A DNA stretch of 61,441 nt from the NCBI GenBank assembly GCA_003280515.1, contig QCER01000011.1:1-61441 (forward strand). Reading direction: 5' to 3'. A program made the position numbers and the translations under genes. The notes beneath the pieces were generated by a model. It was not told where the DNA came from. It did no database searches and saw only the letters and a program-made list of their open reading frames with translations. The first letter of the stretch is position 1, and each line of letters opens with the position of its first letter. The DNA comes from Prochlorococcus sp. AG-355-P18. GTDB lineage: Bacteria > Cyanobacteriota > Cyanobacteriia > PCC-6307 > Cyanobiaceae. This document shows positions 28,126 through 36,449 of the stretch, one piece after another.

Positions 28126-29175
28126 TTAATTTACTATCCCCTCTACTTGCCATTGTAAAGTTTCACCTGCATGAAATGGTTTTATTTGTCCGACAATATT
28201 TTTTTCTTCAATAACATCAATATATTCTTTAATTTTGTTAGGTCTAGAAACTAATTTTAATTTTTCTTTATTTGGTGGGACATTATAAAAATTAGGGCCA
28301 TTCAAACTTGCAAACTTTTCAAAATTATCTAAAGCATCCTCCTCTTCGAAAACTGTTAAGTAGCTTTCTATTGCTACTGGCGAATTAAAAATGCCTGCAC
28401 ATCCACAAAAAGCCTTCCACTTCCTAAGGTGTGGAGCAGAGTCAGTCCCCAAGAAAAAACATTTTTTCCCACTTGTTGCCGCTCTCCTTAAAGCGAGTCT
28501 ATTATTTTCCCTCTTAGCAACTGGTAAGCAGTAAAAATCACTATTTAAGCCTCCAAAAAACATTGCATTTCTATTTATATGCAAATGATGCGGGGTGATA
28601 GTAGCCCCAATATTATTTTCTTGCACAAAATCCACTGCATAAGAGGTGGTTATATGTTCTAGAACGATTTTTAATTTTGGAAATCTTTTGGTTATTTGAG
28701 AAAGTTCTTTATCTATAAAAACTTCTTCTCTATCGAATACATCTACTTCAGAATCAGTCACTTCCCCATGAATTAAAAGAGGCATTCCAGTATCTTGCAT
28801 TAATTCAAAGATCTTATAAAGATTTTCTATTTTCCTAACTCCATGACTGGAATTTGTTGTAGCGTTAGCAGGATATAATTTTGCTGCAAAAAAAACATTA
28901 TTTTTAAAACCATTAATTAGTTCCCCTTTATCGGTGTCATCCGTAAGATAAATTGTCATTAATGGTTCAAACTTAGAACTTTCTGGTAGCGCTTCTACAA
29001 TAGATTTCTTATAAGAAACAGCGCTATTGATTGATGTTATGGGACTTTTAGTATTTGGCATAACAATGGCTCTTCCAAAATATTCCGAAGTAAACTGAAT
29101 GATATTTTTTAATACAAGACCTTCTCTTAAATGTAAATGCCAATCATCAGGTTTTATTATGTTTAAAGTCTTCAA
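28126..29175 (-). CDS. pyrC: Dihydroorotase
   Basis: Zinc amidohydrolase closing carbamoyl-aspartate to dihydroorotate in pyrimidine synthesis. It is the class II (E. coli PyrC) type, 349 residues. Motifs are PDDWHLHLREG near the N-terminus (metal His pair), the carboxylated lysine in FFAAKLYPANATTNS, LIHGEV, LEHITT and FLGTDSAPH. The start is TTG 29175; the DWHLHLR motif begins ten residues later, so no downstream ATG works. It ends 21 bp from the tRNA-Leu remnant repeat. Confidence 0.95.
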   Translation of the reverse strand: MKTLNIIKPDDWHLHLREGLVLKNIIQFTSEYFGRAIVMPNTKSPITSINSAVSYKKSIVEALPESSKFEPLMTIYLTDDTDKGELINGFKNNVFFAAKLYPANATTNSSHGVRKIENLYKIFELMQDTGMPLLIHGEVTDSEVDVFDREEVFIDKELSQITKRFPKLKIVLEHITTSYAVDFVQENNIGATITPHHLHINRNAMFFGGLNSDFYCLPVAKRENNRLALRRAATSGKKCFFLGTDSAPHLRKWKAFCGCAGIFNSPVAIESYLTVFEEEDALDNFEKFASLNGPNFYNVPPNKEKLKLVSRPNKIKEYIDVIEEKNIVGQIKPFHAGETLQWQVEGIVN

Positions 29176-29293
29176 AATTTTTTCTATTTAATCAATTTTA
29201 ACAGCAAATTAAAATTGACAATAAATTATAGATATTCGAGGATAGTTATTAACCAATTATGAAAATTTTGAATATCTAAATTAAATCCTAAAT

Positions 29294-30373
29294 ATGAGTG
29301 ATTTTTTATTTCCAATAATAGAAATAGTTTTAGGCGTAGTTCTACTTTTTGCTGGAGGAGAGCTCTTTATTCAAGGAGCCATATTTTTATCTTTAATTTT
29401 AGGAATACCTCAAATAGTAATTGGTTTGACAGTTGTTTCTCTTGGTACAAGCTCTCCTGAGTTGTTAGTAAGTTTGAGTTCAATTTTAAAAGGCAGTGAT
29501 TCGCTTGCGGCAAGCAATGTAATTGGAAGCAATATTTTTAATGTTCTCGTTGTTTTGGGCATAAGCTCATTGATAACACCTCTTAAAGTAAAAAGCAGAA
29601 TTGTCAGAAGAGATGTGCCTCTTTTAATGGCAATTTCTTGTGCCGTTTGGGCTATGTCATCAACAGGCTTATTAACATTGCAAGCAGGGGTATTTCTAAT
29701 ATTTTGTTTAATCTTAAATACAATATGGGAAATCAATACCATCAATGAGAAAGGAGAGGAGACAAAAGATGCTGAACCAGAGATAGAAGAATTAAAAGAT
29801 AACTATAAAGGGGGAATGAATATTTTACTTAAGTTAATATTGGGAATATTTCTATTAAGCTTTGGTTCAAATATTTTAGTAAATGGTTCTCAAACGCTCG
29901 CTACTCTTTTGGGTGTAAATGAAATTGTTATTGGTTTAACTATCGTCGCAACTGGGACATCTTTACCAGAATTAGTAACTTCAATAATTGCTGCATTTAA
30001 AGGCAAAACAGATCTTGCGATTGGGAATGTAATAGGAAGTAATTTACTCAATCAACTTTTAATCCTTGGAAGTTGCAGTATTTTTTCAGGATTTAAAGGT
30101 TTAGTAATTGAACAGAGTCTAATAAAAGTTGACTTACCTTTTATGGTTTTAACTACCTTTGCATGCTTACCAATTTTCTGGAGCAAAGGGAAAATCACAA
30201 GAATTGAAGGATTTATTTTGCTTAATCTTTATATTTTCTACATTCTGGATAAGATACTTTTCCTGAATGGATTTAACTTCCTTTCAGAATTAAGGATATG
30301 TTTATTTATTTACTTTGCATTACTTATAGTGTTTCTGATTCTTCAAGAAAAATTAAAATTTTCCAATTCATAA
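29294..30373 (+). CDS. Calcium/sodium antiporter (YrbG/CaxA-type)
   Basis: Member of the Ca2+/cation antiporter superfamily. The 359-residue membrane protein contains two internal alpha-repeats with the ion-binding signatures GTSSPEL (first half) and GTSLPEL (second half), each followed by GNVIGSN-type motifs (NVIGSNIFN and NVIGSNLLN). This inverted-repeat design supports Na+-driven Ca2+ export across the cytoplasmic membrane. An acidic loop (ETKDAEPEIEELKDN) separates the halves. It is divergent from pyrC and convergent, 2 bp apart, with the gor-like gene. Confidence 0.9.
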   Translation: MSDFLFPIIEIVLGVVLLFAGGELFIQGAIFLSLILGIPQIVIGLTVVSLGTSSPELLVSLSSILKGSDSLAASNVIGSNIFNVLVVLGISSLITPLKVKSRIVRRDVPLLMAISCAVWAMSSTGLLTLQAGVFLIFCLILNTIWEINTINEKGEETKDAEPEIEELKDNYKGGMNILLKLILGIFLLSFGSNILVNGSQTLATLLGVNEIVIGLTIVATGTSLPELVTSIIAAFKGKTDLAIGNVIGSNLLNQLLILGSCSIFSGFKGLVIEQSLIKVDLPFMVLTTFACLPIFWSKGKITRIEGFILLNLYIFYILDKILFLNGFNFLSELRICLFIYFALLIVFLILQEKLKFSNS

Positions 30374-30375
30374 TT

Positions 30376-31740
30376 TTATCCATACATAGTCACAAATTCT
30401 TCTGAGATAGTTGGGTGCAAAGCCATAGTAATATCAAAGTCTTTTTTTGTTATCCCTGCATTTAATGAAATTGATACCATTTGAATAATCTCAGACGATG
30501 TTTCTCCAAACATATGACATCCTAAGACTTTGTCAGTTAACTTATGAACTACAATCTTCAACATACATTTTGATTTATTCTTTCTAAAGGTATTAGACAT
30601 AGGGGTAAATTTGCATTTGAAAATTTTTATATTTTTTTCAGAGTAAATCTCTTTAGCTTTTTTCTCACTTAAGCCAACTGTTGAAATTTCTGGAATAGTA
30701 AAAACGGCCTTAGGAATATATTCATAATTTACTTTTCTTTTTTTGTCATTAAAAAAATTGTCCGAAAAAACTCTCCCTTGTTCTATTGCTACTGGCGTTA
30801 GGTTTGGCTTATTTATGATATCGCCAACTGCAAAAATATTTGCATTGCTTGTTTGATTAATTTCATCGACATCTAAATATTGGCCATCCATCTTTAGATT
30901 TAAAAAATCTAAATTTAAAGGCAAAAGATTTGGTTCTCTTCCTGCAGCAATAAGGATATTATTAGTAAGGAGTTTATCACCCGAGTCTAGGGTAGATTCC
31001 AGATTTCCATTTACTTTCTTGATAGATTTTAATTGAGTATTAAAGATTATGTTTATGTCTGTAAAAGTAGGTGATTCCTTTAGACAAGAAGAAAGATCCT
31101 CATCAAATCCATTAAGTAAATGTTGACCTCTAATTAATTGTGTTACTTCAGTACCTAAATTTCTAAAAATAGAAGCAAATTCACAAGCAATATATCCACC
31201 TCCTACTATTAATATTGATTTGGGAAACTTTTCTAATTCAAAAATATCATCACTAGTCCATGCCAAATCTACCCCAGGAATATTTAATTTCTTTGGTTTA
31301 CCTCCAACTGAAATAAGAATTTTTTTTGAACTTATTTTGTTTTTAATTTTCTTTGTGTTTGAACAAATAATTTCTAATTCATTTTGAGAAATAAATCTTC
31401 CTAAGCCTTCAAAAATAGTTATATTCAACTTTTTTAAAGAATTTCTATGTAAATTACTTAATCTAGAAACCTCCTCTCTAACATTCTTCAACAAAATATT
31501 TGATTCAAAATTAATACCTTCATTTTTTAATCCATATCCTTCAGAAGAATCCATATTTTTTTTACTTTTAGCTGCATAAACCATTAATTTCTTAGGCACA
31601 CATCCCCTTATCACACAAGTTCCTCCTATTTGATTTGCTTCTATGATTGCGACTTTTGCTCCATAACTAGCAGCACGTTTAGCCGCCGCGAGTCCTCCAG
31701 ATCCAGCGCCGACAACAATTAAATCAAATTCAAATTCCAA
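30376..31740 (-). CDS. gor: Glutathione reductase
   Basis: FAD disulfide reductase keeping glutathione reduced, needed against photo-oxidative stress. FAD motif GAGSGG (about 11-16), redox-active pair Cys42/Cys47 in GGTCVIRGCVPKK, NAD(P) motif GGGYIACEFAS, second FAD motif FAVGDI, and the C-terminal base in MALHPTISEEF. The CVIRGC spacing is the one seen in cyanobacterial and plant glutathione reductases rather than dihydrolipoamide dehydrogenases. Start is TTG 31740. The GST-fold gene at 31.8 kb is divergent. Confidence 0.92.
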   Translation of the reverse strand: MEFEFDLIVVGAGSGGLAAAKRAASYGAKVAIIEANQIGGTCVIRGCVPKKLMVYAAKSKKNMDSSEGYGLKNEGINFESNILLKNVREEVSRLSNLHRNSLKKLNITIFEGLGRFISQNELEIICSNTKKIKNKISSKKILISVGGKPKKLNIPGVDLAWTSDDIFELEKFPKSILIVGGGYIACEFASIFRNLGTEVTQLIRGQHLLNGFDEDLSSCLKESPTFTDINIIFNTQLKSIKKVNGNLESTLDSGDKLLTNNILIAAGREPNLLPLNLDFLNLKMDGQYLDVDEINQTSNANIFAVGDIINKPNLTPVAIEQGRVFSDNFFNDKKRKVNYEYIPKAVFTIPEISTVGLSEKKAKEIYSEKNIKIFKCKFTPMSNTFRKNKSKCMLKIVVHKLTDKVLGCHMFGETSSEIIQMVSISLNAGITKKDFDITMALHPTISEEFVTMYG

Positions 31741-31792
31741 GACTTTTTTTAATCAATTATTATAACGTTAGTTTATAGCTTTAATTCAAATA

Positions 31793-33025
31793 ATGAATGG
31801 GATTTTGACATGGGATGATTTAAATAAATTTGAAGTTGAAGATCTTGATAGAGTACATGGTATAAATAATTCCTACGCAAATTTAAGATTATTCGGACAT
31901 AGTGAAAATGATGTATTAGTTACCCTCTATAGGGATAGACATTCTTGGTGTCCTTACTGTCAGAAGATATGGTTATGGCTTGAATTTAAGAAAATTCCAT
32001 ATAGAGTCAAGAAAATAAATATGTTTTGCTACGGCCAAAAAGAAAGTTGGTTCCTTGAAAAAGTCAGATCGGGGAAATTACCTGCAATTGAATTTAAAGG
32101 ACAAGTTATAACTGAAAGCGACGATATCGTAGCTTTTTTAGAAAATGAATTTGGAGCACTTGGATCTTTTATAACATCTAGTCACCTTATCAAAATTCGA
32201 GAGTTAGAAAGAGAAATTTTCAGATCTTGGTGTAATTGGCTCTGCCGAGAAAGCTTTAATTTTATAGATAACTCTTTTAGAAAAAAAAGATTTAAAGAAT
32301 CCATTTCTAAACTAGATGAAATCTTAAGTAGCTCAAAATCAGGGTTTGTTGATCCATCAGTTTCTAACAAGGGTGATATAGAGCCTGGTGTTGGAGATAT
32401 AATTTTTATTCCCTATATGGAAAGAATGAATGCATCACTTTTTTATTATAAAGGGTTTAATTTAAGGTCTAATTACTGTCATGTAGATAACTGGCTTACC
32501 CTTTTTGAAGGGACAAGTGCTTATAGAGGCACTCAAGGAGATTTTCATACTCATTCTCATGATTTACCCCCACAAATGGGGGGTTGCTATAAAGAAAGTA
32601 ATGAACAACAGATTACTTTCTCTAAGCTAATAGATACTGGAGAGGGTTTAGGTAATTATGAATTAAACCAAAATTATGAGTCAAAATATTATGCAAGAAT
32701 TGCTCTTAAAAGAGTGATAAAGCATAAAGACAATTTACTAAAGGTAAACCCATACAATAAAGAGTCCTTTGACGAATCATTGAGATCAGCTTTGAGCCAT
32801 ATGATCACAGGTGAAGTATTAATCCCTAAAAAACTTTCAGGAATCTCTTTAAGATACTTAAAAAATAGAATCTCAGTTCCAAGAGATATGCCAATTATTT
32901 CAGCAAGGTTATTAAGGCAATCATTAAACACAATTGAATCGCTTAGTGATATCAATGAAATAGATAAGATACCTTTCAGGCATAGATATGATCAAGATCC
33001 TATAAATTTTATTTCTAGTTATTAG
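31793..33025 (+). CDS. Glutathione S-transferase-like protein with long C-terminal extension
   Basis: 410 residues. The N-terminal thioredoxin/GST fold has the redox motif CPYC (Cys53/Cys56) and the GST signature KLPAIEFKGQVITESDDIVAFLENEF (about 101-126, in parts). A helical C-terminal domain follows, plus about 150 extra residues not typical of a GST (usual 200-250). It may be a deglycase/transferase of unknown substrate. It is divergent from gor, so a shared glutathione function is plausible; the spacer is 52 bp. Confidence 0.75.
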   Translation: MNGILTWDDLNKFEVEDLDRVHGINNSYANLRLFGHSENDVLVTLYRDRHSWCPYCQKIWLWLEFKKIPYRVKKINMFCYGQKESWFLEKVRSGKLPAIEFKGQVITESDDIVAFLENEFGALGSFITSSHLIKIRELEREIFRSWCNWLCRESFNFIDNSFRKKRFKESISKLDEILSSSKSGFVDPSVSNKGDIEPGVGDIIFIPYMERMNASLFYYKGFNLRSNYCHVDNWLTLFEGTSAYRGTQGDFHTHSHDLPPQMGGCYKESNEQQITFSKLIDTGEGLGNYELNQNYESKYYARIALKRVIKHKDNLLKVNPYNKESFDESLRSALSHMITGEVLIPKKLSGISLRYLKNRISVPRDMPIISARLLRQSLNTIESLSDINEIDKIPFRHRYDQDPINFISSY

Positions 33026-33030
33026 TAAAA

Positions 33031-34425
33031 CTATAAATTTTTTCTTGAATCTATTTGAAGTAAATCTCTTATTTTTTGAACTTGACTTGCAATATTTGGA
33101 TCAATAGATAATTTTTTTTCAACTTGTTCTATAGCGTACATAACTGTTGTATGGTCCTTACCCCCAAACTCATCTCCAATTCTTGGTAGGCTTAGATCCG
33201 TACCATGTCTCATAAGATACATACCTATTTGTCTAGCTTGACTTACTGGTTTTCTCCTACTTGAACTGATCAATTCATCAGTAGAAACTTTAAAGAAATC
33301 TGACACTTTATTAATAACTTGTTTTGGAGTAACAACTACTCCAACACTATTAGGATCAAGCATTGGAGCAATTGATTGAACTGTCATTGGCAAGCCTGTT
33401 ATTGATGCAAATGCAACAGCTCTAGTAAATGCTCCCTCCAATTCTCGAATATTGGAAGTGAATCTTCCTGCTATAAATTGAATTAAATCTCTTGGAAGAC
33501 TCATCCTCTCTTGTTCTGCCTTTTTTTGAAGAATAGCTGTCCTCGTCTCAAGGTCAGGTGGTTGAATATCTGCGGTCATACCCATTGAGAACCTAGAAAT
33601 TAATCTCTCTTGAATTCCCGATAATTGATTTGGTGGTCTGTCACTTGCAATAACTATTTGACTTCCTGATTCGTGAAGTGCGTTAAATGTATGAAAGAAT
33701 TCTTCCTGTGTATACTCTTTGCCTTCTAAGAACTGTATATCGTCTATTAAAATCAAATCTACATTTCTATATTTATCTCGAATAGCTGTCATTCCATCTC
33801 TTCGAATACCACTAATAACATCATTTGTAAAAGTCTCTGTAGATACATATTTAACTTTTGCCTCTGGATCTATTTCTACTCGATAATGACCTATTGCTTG
33901 CATTAAATGAGTCTTACCAAGACCTACTCCTCCACAAATAAATAATGGATTGAATTCTCTCCCAGGAGATTCGGCAACGGCCAAAGCTGCGGCATGAGCC
34001 AACCTACTATTTGGACCTACAACAAATCTTTTAAATACGTAGCGTAAATTTAAACCATTAGGATTTTTGAATTGATTTTTTGAAGAATTATTTAGGTTAT
34101 TACTAGAAAAAGATCTTGTTTTATGATTAATGTTCTGTTCATTAGGTTTTTCTTCATTTGTTAAATCGCTGCTGGTATTCGTTTCAGATTTAAAAACAAC
34201 TTTTACATCATGACCGCAGATTTCCTTTGCCGCTTTTTCAATAGTTTCACAATAATTTTTTCTCAACCAATCACTAGAAAATGTATTTGGGGCGATTAAA
34301 GTTAATAAGCCATTTTCAAAACAATTAAATTTAGCAGGCCTTATCCATGTCTCAAATGAAGGCTTACTTAAAGTTTTTTGGAGTGATTGTTGAACTTCCG
34401 CCCAAATAGGATTAGTTGCTTGCAA
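33031..34425 (-). CDS. dnaA: Chromosomal replication initiator DnaA
   Basis: AAA+ initiator that opens oriC. 464 residues with the N-terminal domain I ([22 protein letters not shown]), a low-complexity linker (about 85-125), Walker [14 protein letters not shown], Walker [14 protein letters not shown], and the C-terminal DNA-binding [19 protein letters not shown] signature. Start is TTG at 34425, because domain I begins immediately downstream. A perfect 17-bp palindrome lies 12-28 bp ahead of it (34437-34453). I saw no TTATCCACA-type DnaA box in the 169-bp upstream spacer, so oriC is probably elsewhere. Confidence 0.97.
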   Translation of the reverse strand: MQATNPIWAEVQQSLQKTLSKPSFETWIRPAKFNCFENGLLTLIAPNTFSSDWLRKNYCETIEKAAKEICGHDVKVVFKSETNTSSDLTNEEKPNEQNINHKTRSFSSNNLNNSSKNQFKNPNGLNLRYVFKRFVVGPNSRLAHAAALAVAESPGREFNPLFICGGVGLGKTHLMQAIGHYRVEIDPEAKVKYVSTETFTNDVISGIRRDGMTAIRDKYRNVDLILIDDIQFLEGKEYTQEEFFHTFNALHESGSQIVIASDRPPNQLSGIQERLISRFSMGMTADIQPPDLETRTAILQKKAEQERMSLPRDLIQFIAGRFTSNIRELEGAFTRAVAFASITGLPMTVQSIAPMLDPNSVGVVVTPKQVINKVSDFFKVSTDELISSSRRKPVSQARQIGMYLMRHGTDLSLPRIGDEFGGKDHTTVMYAIEQVEKKLSIDPNIASQVQKIRDLLQIDSRKNL

Positions 34426-34436
34426 AATTTTATTCT

Positions 34437-34453
34437 CTAGATTATTAATCTAG
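34437..34453. promoter_or_regulatory. 17-bp palindrome in the dnaA leader
   Basis: Arms CTAGATTA (34437-34444) and TAATCTAG (34446-34453) around one central base; the symmetry is perfect. In the dnaA mRNA sense it lies 11 nt before the TTG start, next to AGAGAA, the only ribosome-binding-site-like stretch. It could be an operator or a translation-controlling hairpin. Confidence 0.55.
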
Positions 34454-34594
34454 TTGGAATTTAATAATTGGCCATTATCAAATCACAAGATCACGACAAA
34501 TTTAAAATTATTTAACAAAGTATCGACTAAATTTATAAAAATAAATTTGATGTTTTTTAATAGGCATATAATTATTTTAATTTTCACATAAATA

Positions 34595-35230
34595 TTGGAT
34601 AAAGCATTACTTATTATCATGACGAAATGGCATGGTTTTGGAAGATGCAAAACAAGATTATCAAAAGATATAGGTAAAATTAATTCGGCGAAAGTACAAA
34701 GTGTAATGACCAAACACACAATTTCAGTCGCAAAATATCTTCAAGAAAAAAAACTGCTTGATATTTCTATTGCCATAACTGGTTTGGGAGTAAAAAATTG
34801 TAGAAAATGGTCTAGAGAATTAGGCATCAAAAAATTTAATTTGCAGGGGAAAGGCTGCTTGGGGGAAAAAATGAAACGGCAAATAATTATCAACAAAAAA
34901 TTTTGTGCAAGACATAAGATCAAAAATATTATTTTTATTGGTACTGACCTTCCAGATTTATGCCATCAAGATTTATTGAATACTCTAAATCAGCTTCAAC
35001 ATAATGATCTTATTTTAGGACCATCTAATGATGGAGGATATTGGCTTATCGGTTTATCAGAAAAAATAATATCATCGCATATGTACTTACCTTTTATAGA
35101 CATAAAGTGGGGGACAGAAAATGTTCTTCAAAATACAATTGATAATTTTGCTTCCACAAAATTAAAATATAAATTTTTAGATAAAAAAATAGATATAGAT
35201 ACAATTATTGATATTGAAAATAGAAAGTAA
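34595..35230 (+). CDS. TIGR04282-family glycosyltransferase (arsenosugar-type, DUF2064)
   Basis: 211-residue nucleotidyl/glycosyl-transferase-like protein. Features are the N-terminal strand ALLIIMTKWHGFGRCKTRLS (family pattern P-x-x-G-x-x-K-T-R-L), the mid-protein IGTDLPDL and the GPSNDGGYWLIGL motif. TIGR04282 was first called rSAM/selenodomain-associated transferase 1 and is now tied to arsenosugar synthesis. Start is TTG at 34595, since the ATG at 34619 would remove half of the first strand. It precedes its usual partner TIGR04283 by 5 bp. No ArsM/ArsS genes are in this window. Confidence 0.82.
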   Translation: MDKALLIIMTKWHGFGRCKTRLSKDIGKINSAKVQSVMTKHTISVAKYLQEKKLLDISIAITGLGVKNCRKWSRELGIKKFNLQGKGCLGEKMKRQIIINKKFCARHKIKNIIFIGTDLPDLCHQDLLNTLNQLQHNDLILGPSNDGGYWLIGLSEKIISSHMYLPFIDIKWGTENVLQNTIDNFASTKLKYKFLDKKIDIDTIIDIENRK

Positions 35231-35235
35231 TCGAC

Positions 35236-35922
35236 TTGTCTAAAATCTCAATTATCATTCCAACTATTAATGAAGCAAATAATTTACCATTGTTGCTTTC
35301 GGACTTATCAAGTATTCAGAAAAATGGGGAAATTATAATTGTTGATTGCGGAAGTGAAGATAAAACTATTGATATAGCAAATATTTATGGAGCAAAAGTA
35401 TGTATATCCAAAGAAAGAAATCGAGGTTTACAATTAGATATGGGAGCTAAAAATTCAAAAGGAGACTGGCTCATATTTTTGCATGCAGATACAAGATTAA
35501 ATCATGATTGGTTTAGCAAAACAAATTCATTTTTAAAGAGAAACAAGAATACTATTTACTATTTTAAATTTAAAATTAATCACAAAAAGATAACTTATAG
35601 ATTACTCGAAATTCTTGTAAATTTTAGAAGTAAATTTTTAAAGCAACCCTATGGTGATCAAGGTTTAATAATTCATAGAACGACCTATTTTAAGAATAAT
35701 GGTTTCAGTAAGATACCTTTGATGGAAGATGTAGATTTTTTAAGGAGATTAAACAATAAAATAGGCATAAAACAATTAAATTCATCCATCTTTATAAGTT
35801 CAAGAAAATGGGAAAGAACTAATATATTTATCCAAGCAATTAAGAATTGGCACTTTAGAAGAAGATGGTTAAAAGGCGAATCATTAAAATCTATATATTC
35901 TGACTACTACAAAAATGATTAA
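35236..35922 (+). CDS. TIGR04283-family glycosyltransferase 2
   Basis: 228-residue GT2 (GT-A fold) protein: N-terminal ISIIIPTINEANNLPLLL, donor-binding DCGSEDKT, metal-binding LHADTRL (DxD-like), and acceptor-side MEDVDFLRR. TIGR04283 regularly pairs with TIGR04282. The gene starts at TTG 35236, 5 bp after its partner, so they are cotranscribed. The last 4 bp overlap the convergent GNAT gene. The acceptor is unknown; arsenosugar or another small-molecule glycosylation is plausible. Confidence 0.82.
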   Translation: MSKISIIIPTINEANNLPLLLSDLSSIQKNGEIIIVDCGSEDKTIDIANIYGAKVCISKERNRGLQLDMGAKNSKGDWLIFLHADTRLNHDWFSKTNSFLKRNKNTIYYFKFKINHKKITYRLLEILVNFRSKFLKQPYGDQGLIIHRTTYFKNNGFSKIPLMEDVDFLRRLNNKIGIKQLNSSIFISSRKWERTNIFIQAIKNWHFRRRWLKGESLKSIYSDYYKND

Positions 35923-36449
35923 TTTGCATACCAAAAAGCACATTTAGATCCTCTTGGTTCTAATATCCAACCTTGTCTTTTGTAAAATGTAACCACTTCA
36001 GCATCAGCAAAAAGGGTTACTTTAGAAATTCCAATATTTTTTAATTCTTGTAGGACATATTTCATTAACTCTTTTCCTAATCCAAGGCCTTGATATACAG
36101 GGTTAATAGCCACGTCCCAAACTGTTGCTTCTAGAATTCCATCGCCAGTGCATCTTGCAAATCCTACTAGTCTGGGGAATTTATAATCATGACGCCATAG
36201 CCCAACCACCAAAATACTAAAATCTAAAGCTCTTTTCACTCTCCTTATAGGTCTTCTGCTCCAACCAACAGTTTGCAAAAGTTGATCTAGTTCTATTAGA
36301 TCTAGATCTTTATTTTTACTACATACAAATATTTCTTCTTTATTTGTTTGGGTGAACTCATAAGAATTTAAACCATAGAGATTTATAAGCTCATCTCTCG
36401 ATATGCTATTTGATTTTTTTATTAACGATCCCCGGTTTCTAAAAATCAT
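35919..36449 (-). CDS. GNAT family N-acetyltransferase (Ycf52-like)
   Basis: 176-residue acetyltransferase with a Gcn5-related core: ATVWDVAINPVYQGLGLGKELMKYV (acetyl-CoA loop Q/GxGxG as GLGLGK) and TLFADAEVVTFYKRQGW (beta-strand with conserved Tyr). The N-terminal extension of about 70 residues and the DAEVVTFYKRQGW end resemble plastid/cyanobacterial GNATs of the Ycf52 type. The substrate is unknown. The ATG shares its A with the TAA stop of the ABC-exporter gene (TAATG), a sign of coupled translation. Confidence 0.82.
   Translation of the reverse strand: MIFRNRGSLIKKSNSISRDELINLYGLNSYEFTQTNKEEIFVCSKNKDLDLIELDQLLQTVGWSRRPIRRVKRALDFSILVVGLWRHDYKFPRLVGFARCTGDGILEATVWDVAINPVYQGLGLGKELMKYVLQELKNIGISKVTLFADAEVVTFYKRQGWILEPRGSKCAFWYAN

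Noticed and set aside
34426..34594. Possible replication origin next to dnaA
   Set aside because: I saw no TTATCCACA-like DnaA boxes in this 169-bp spacer; the palindrome alone is not evidence of oriC.
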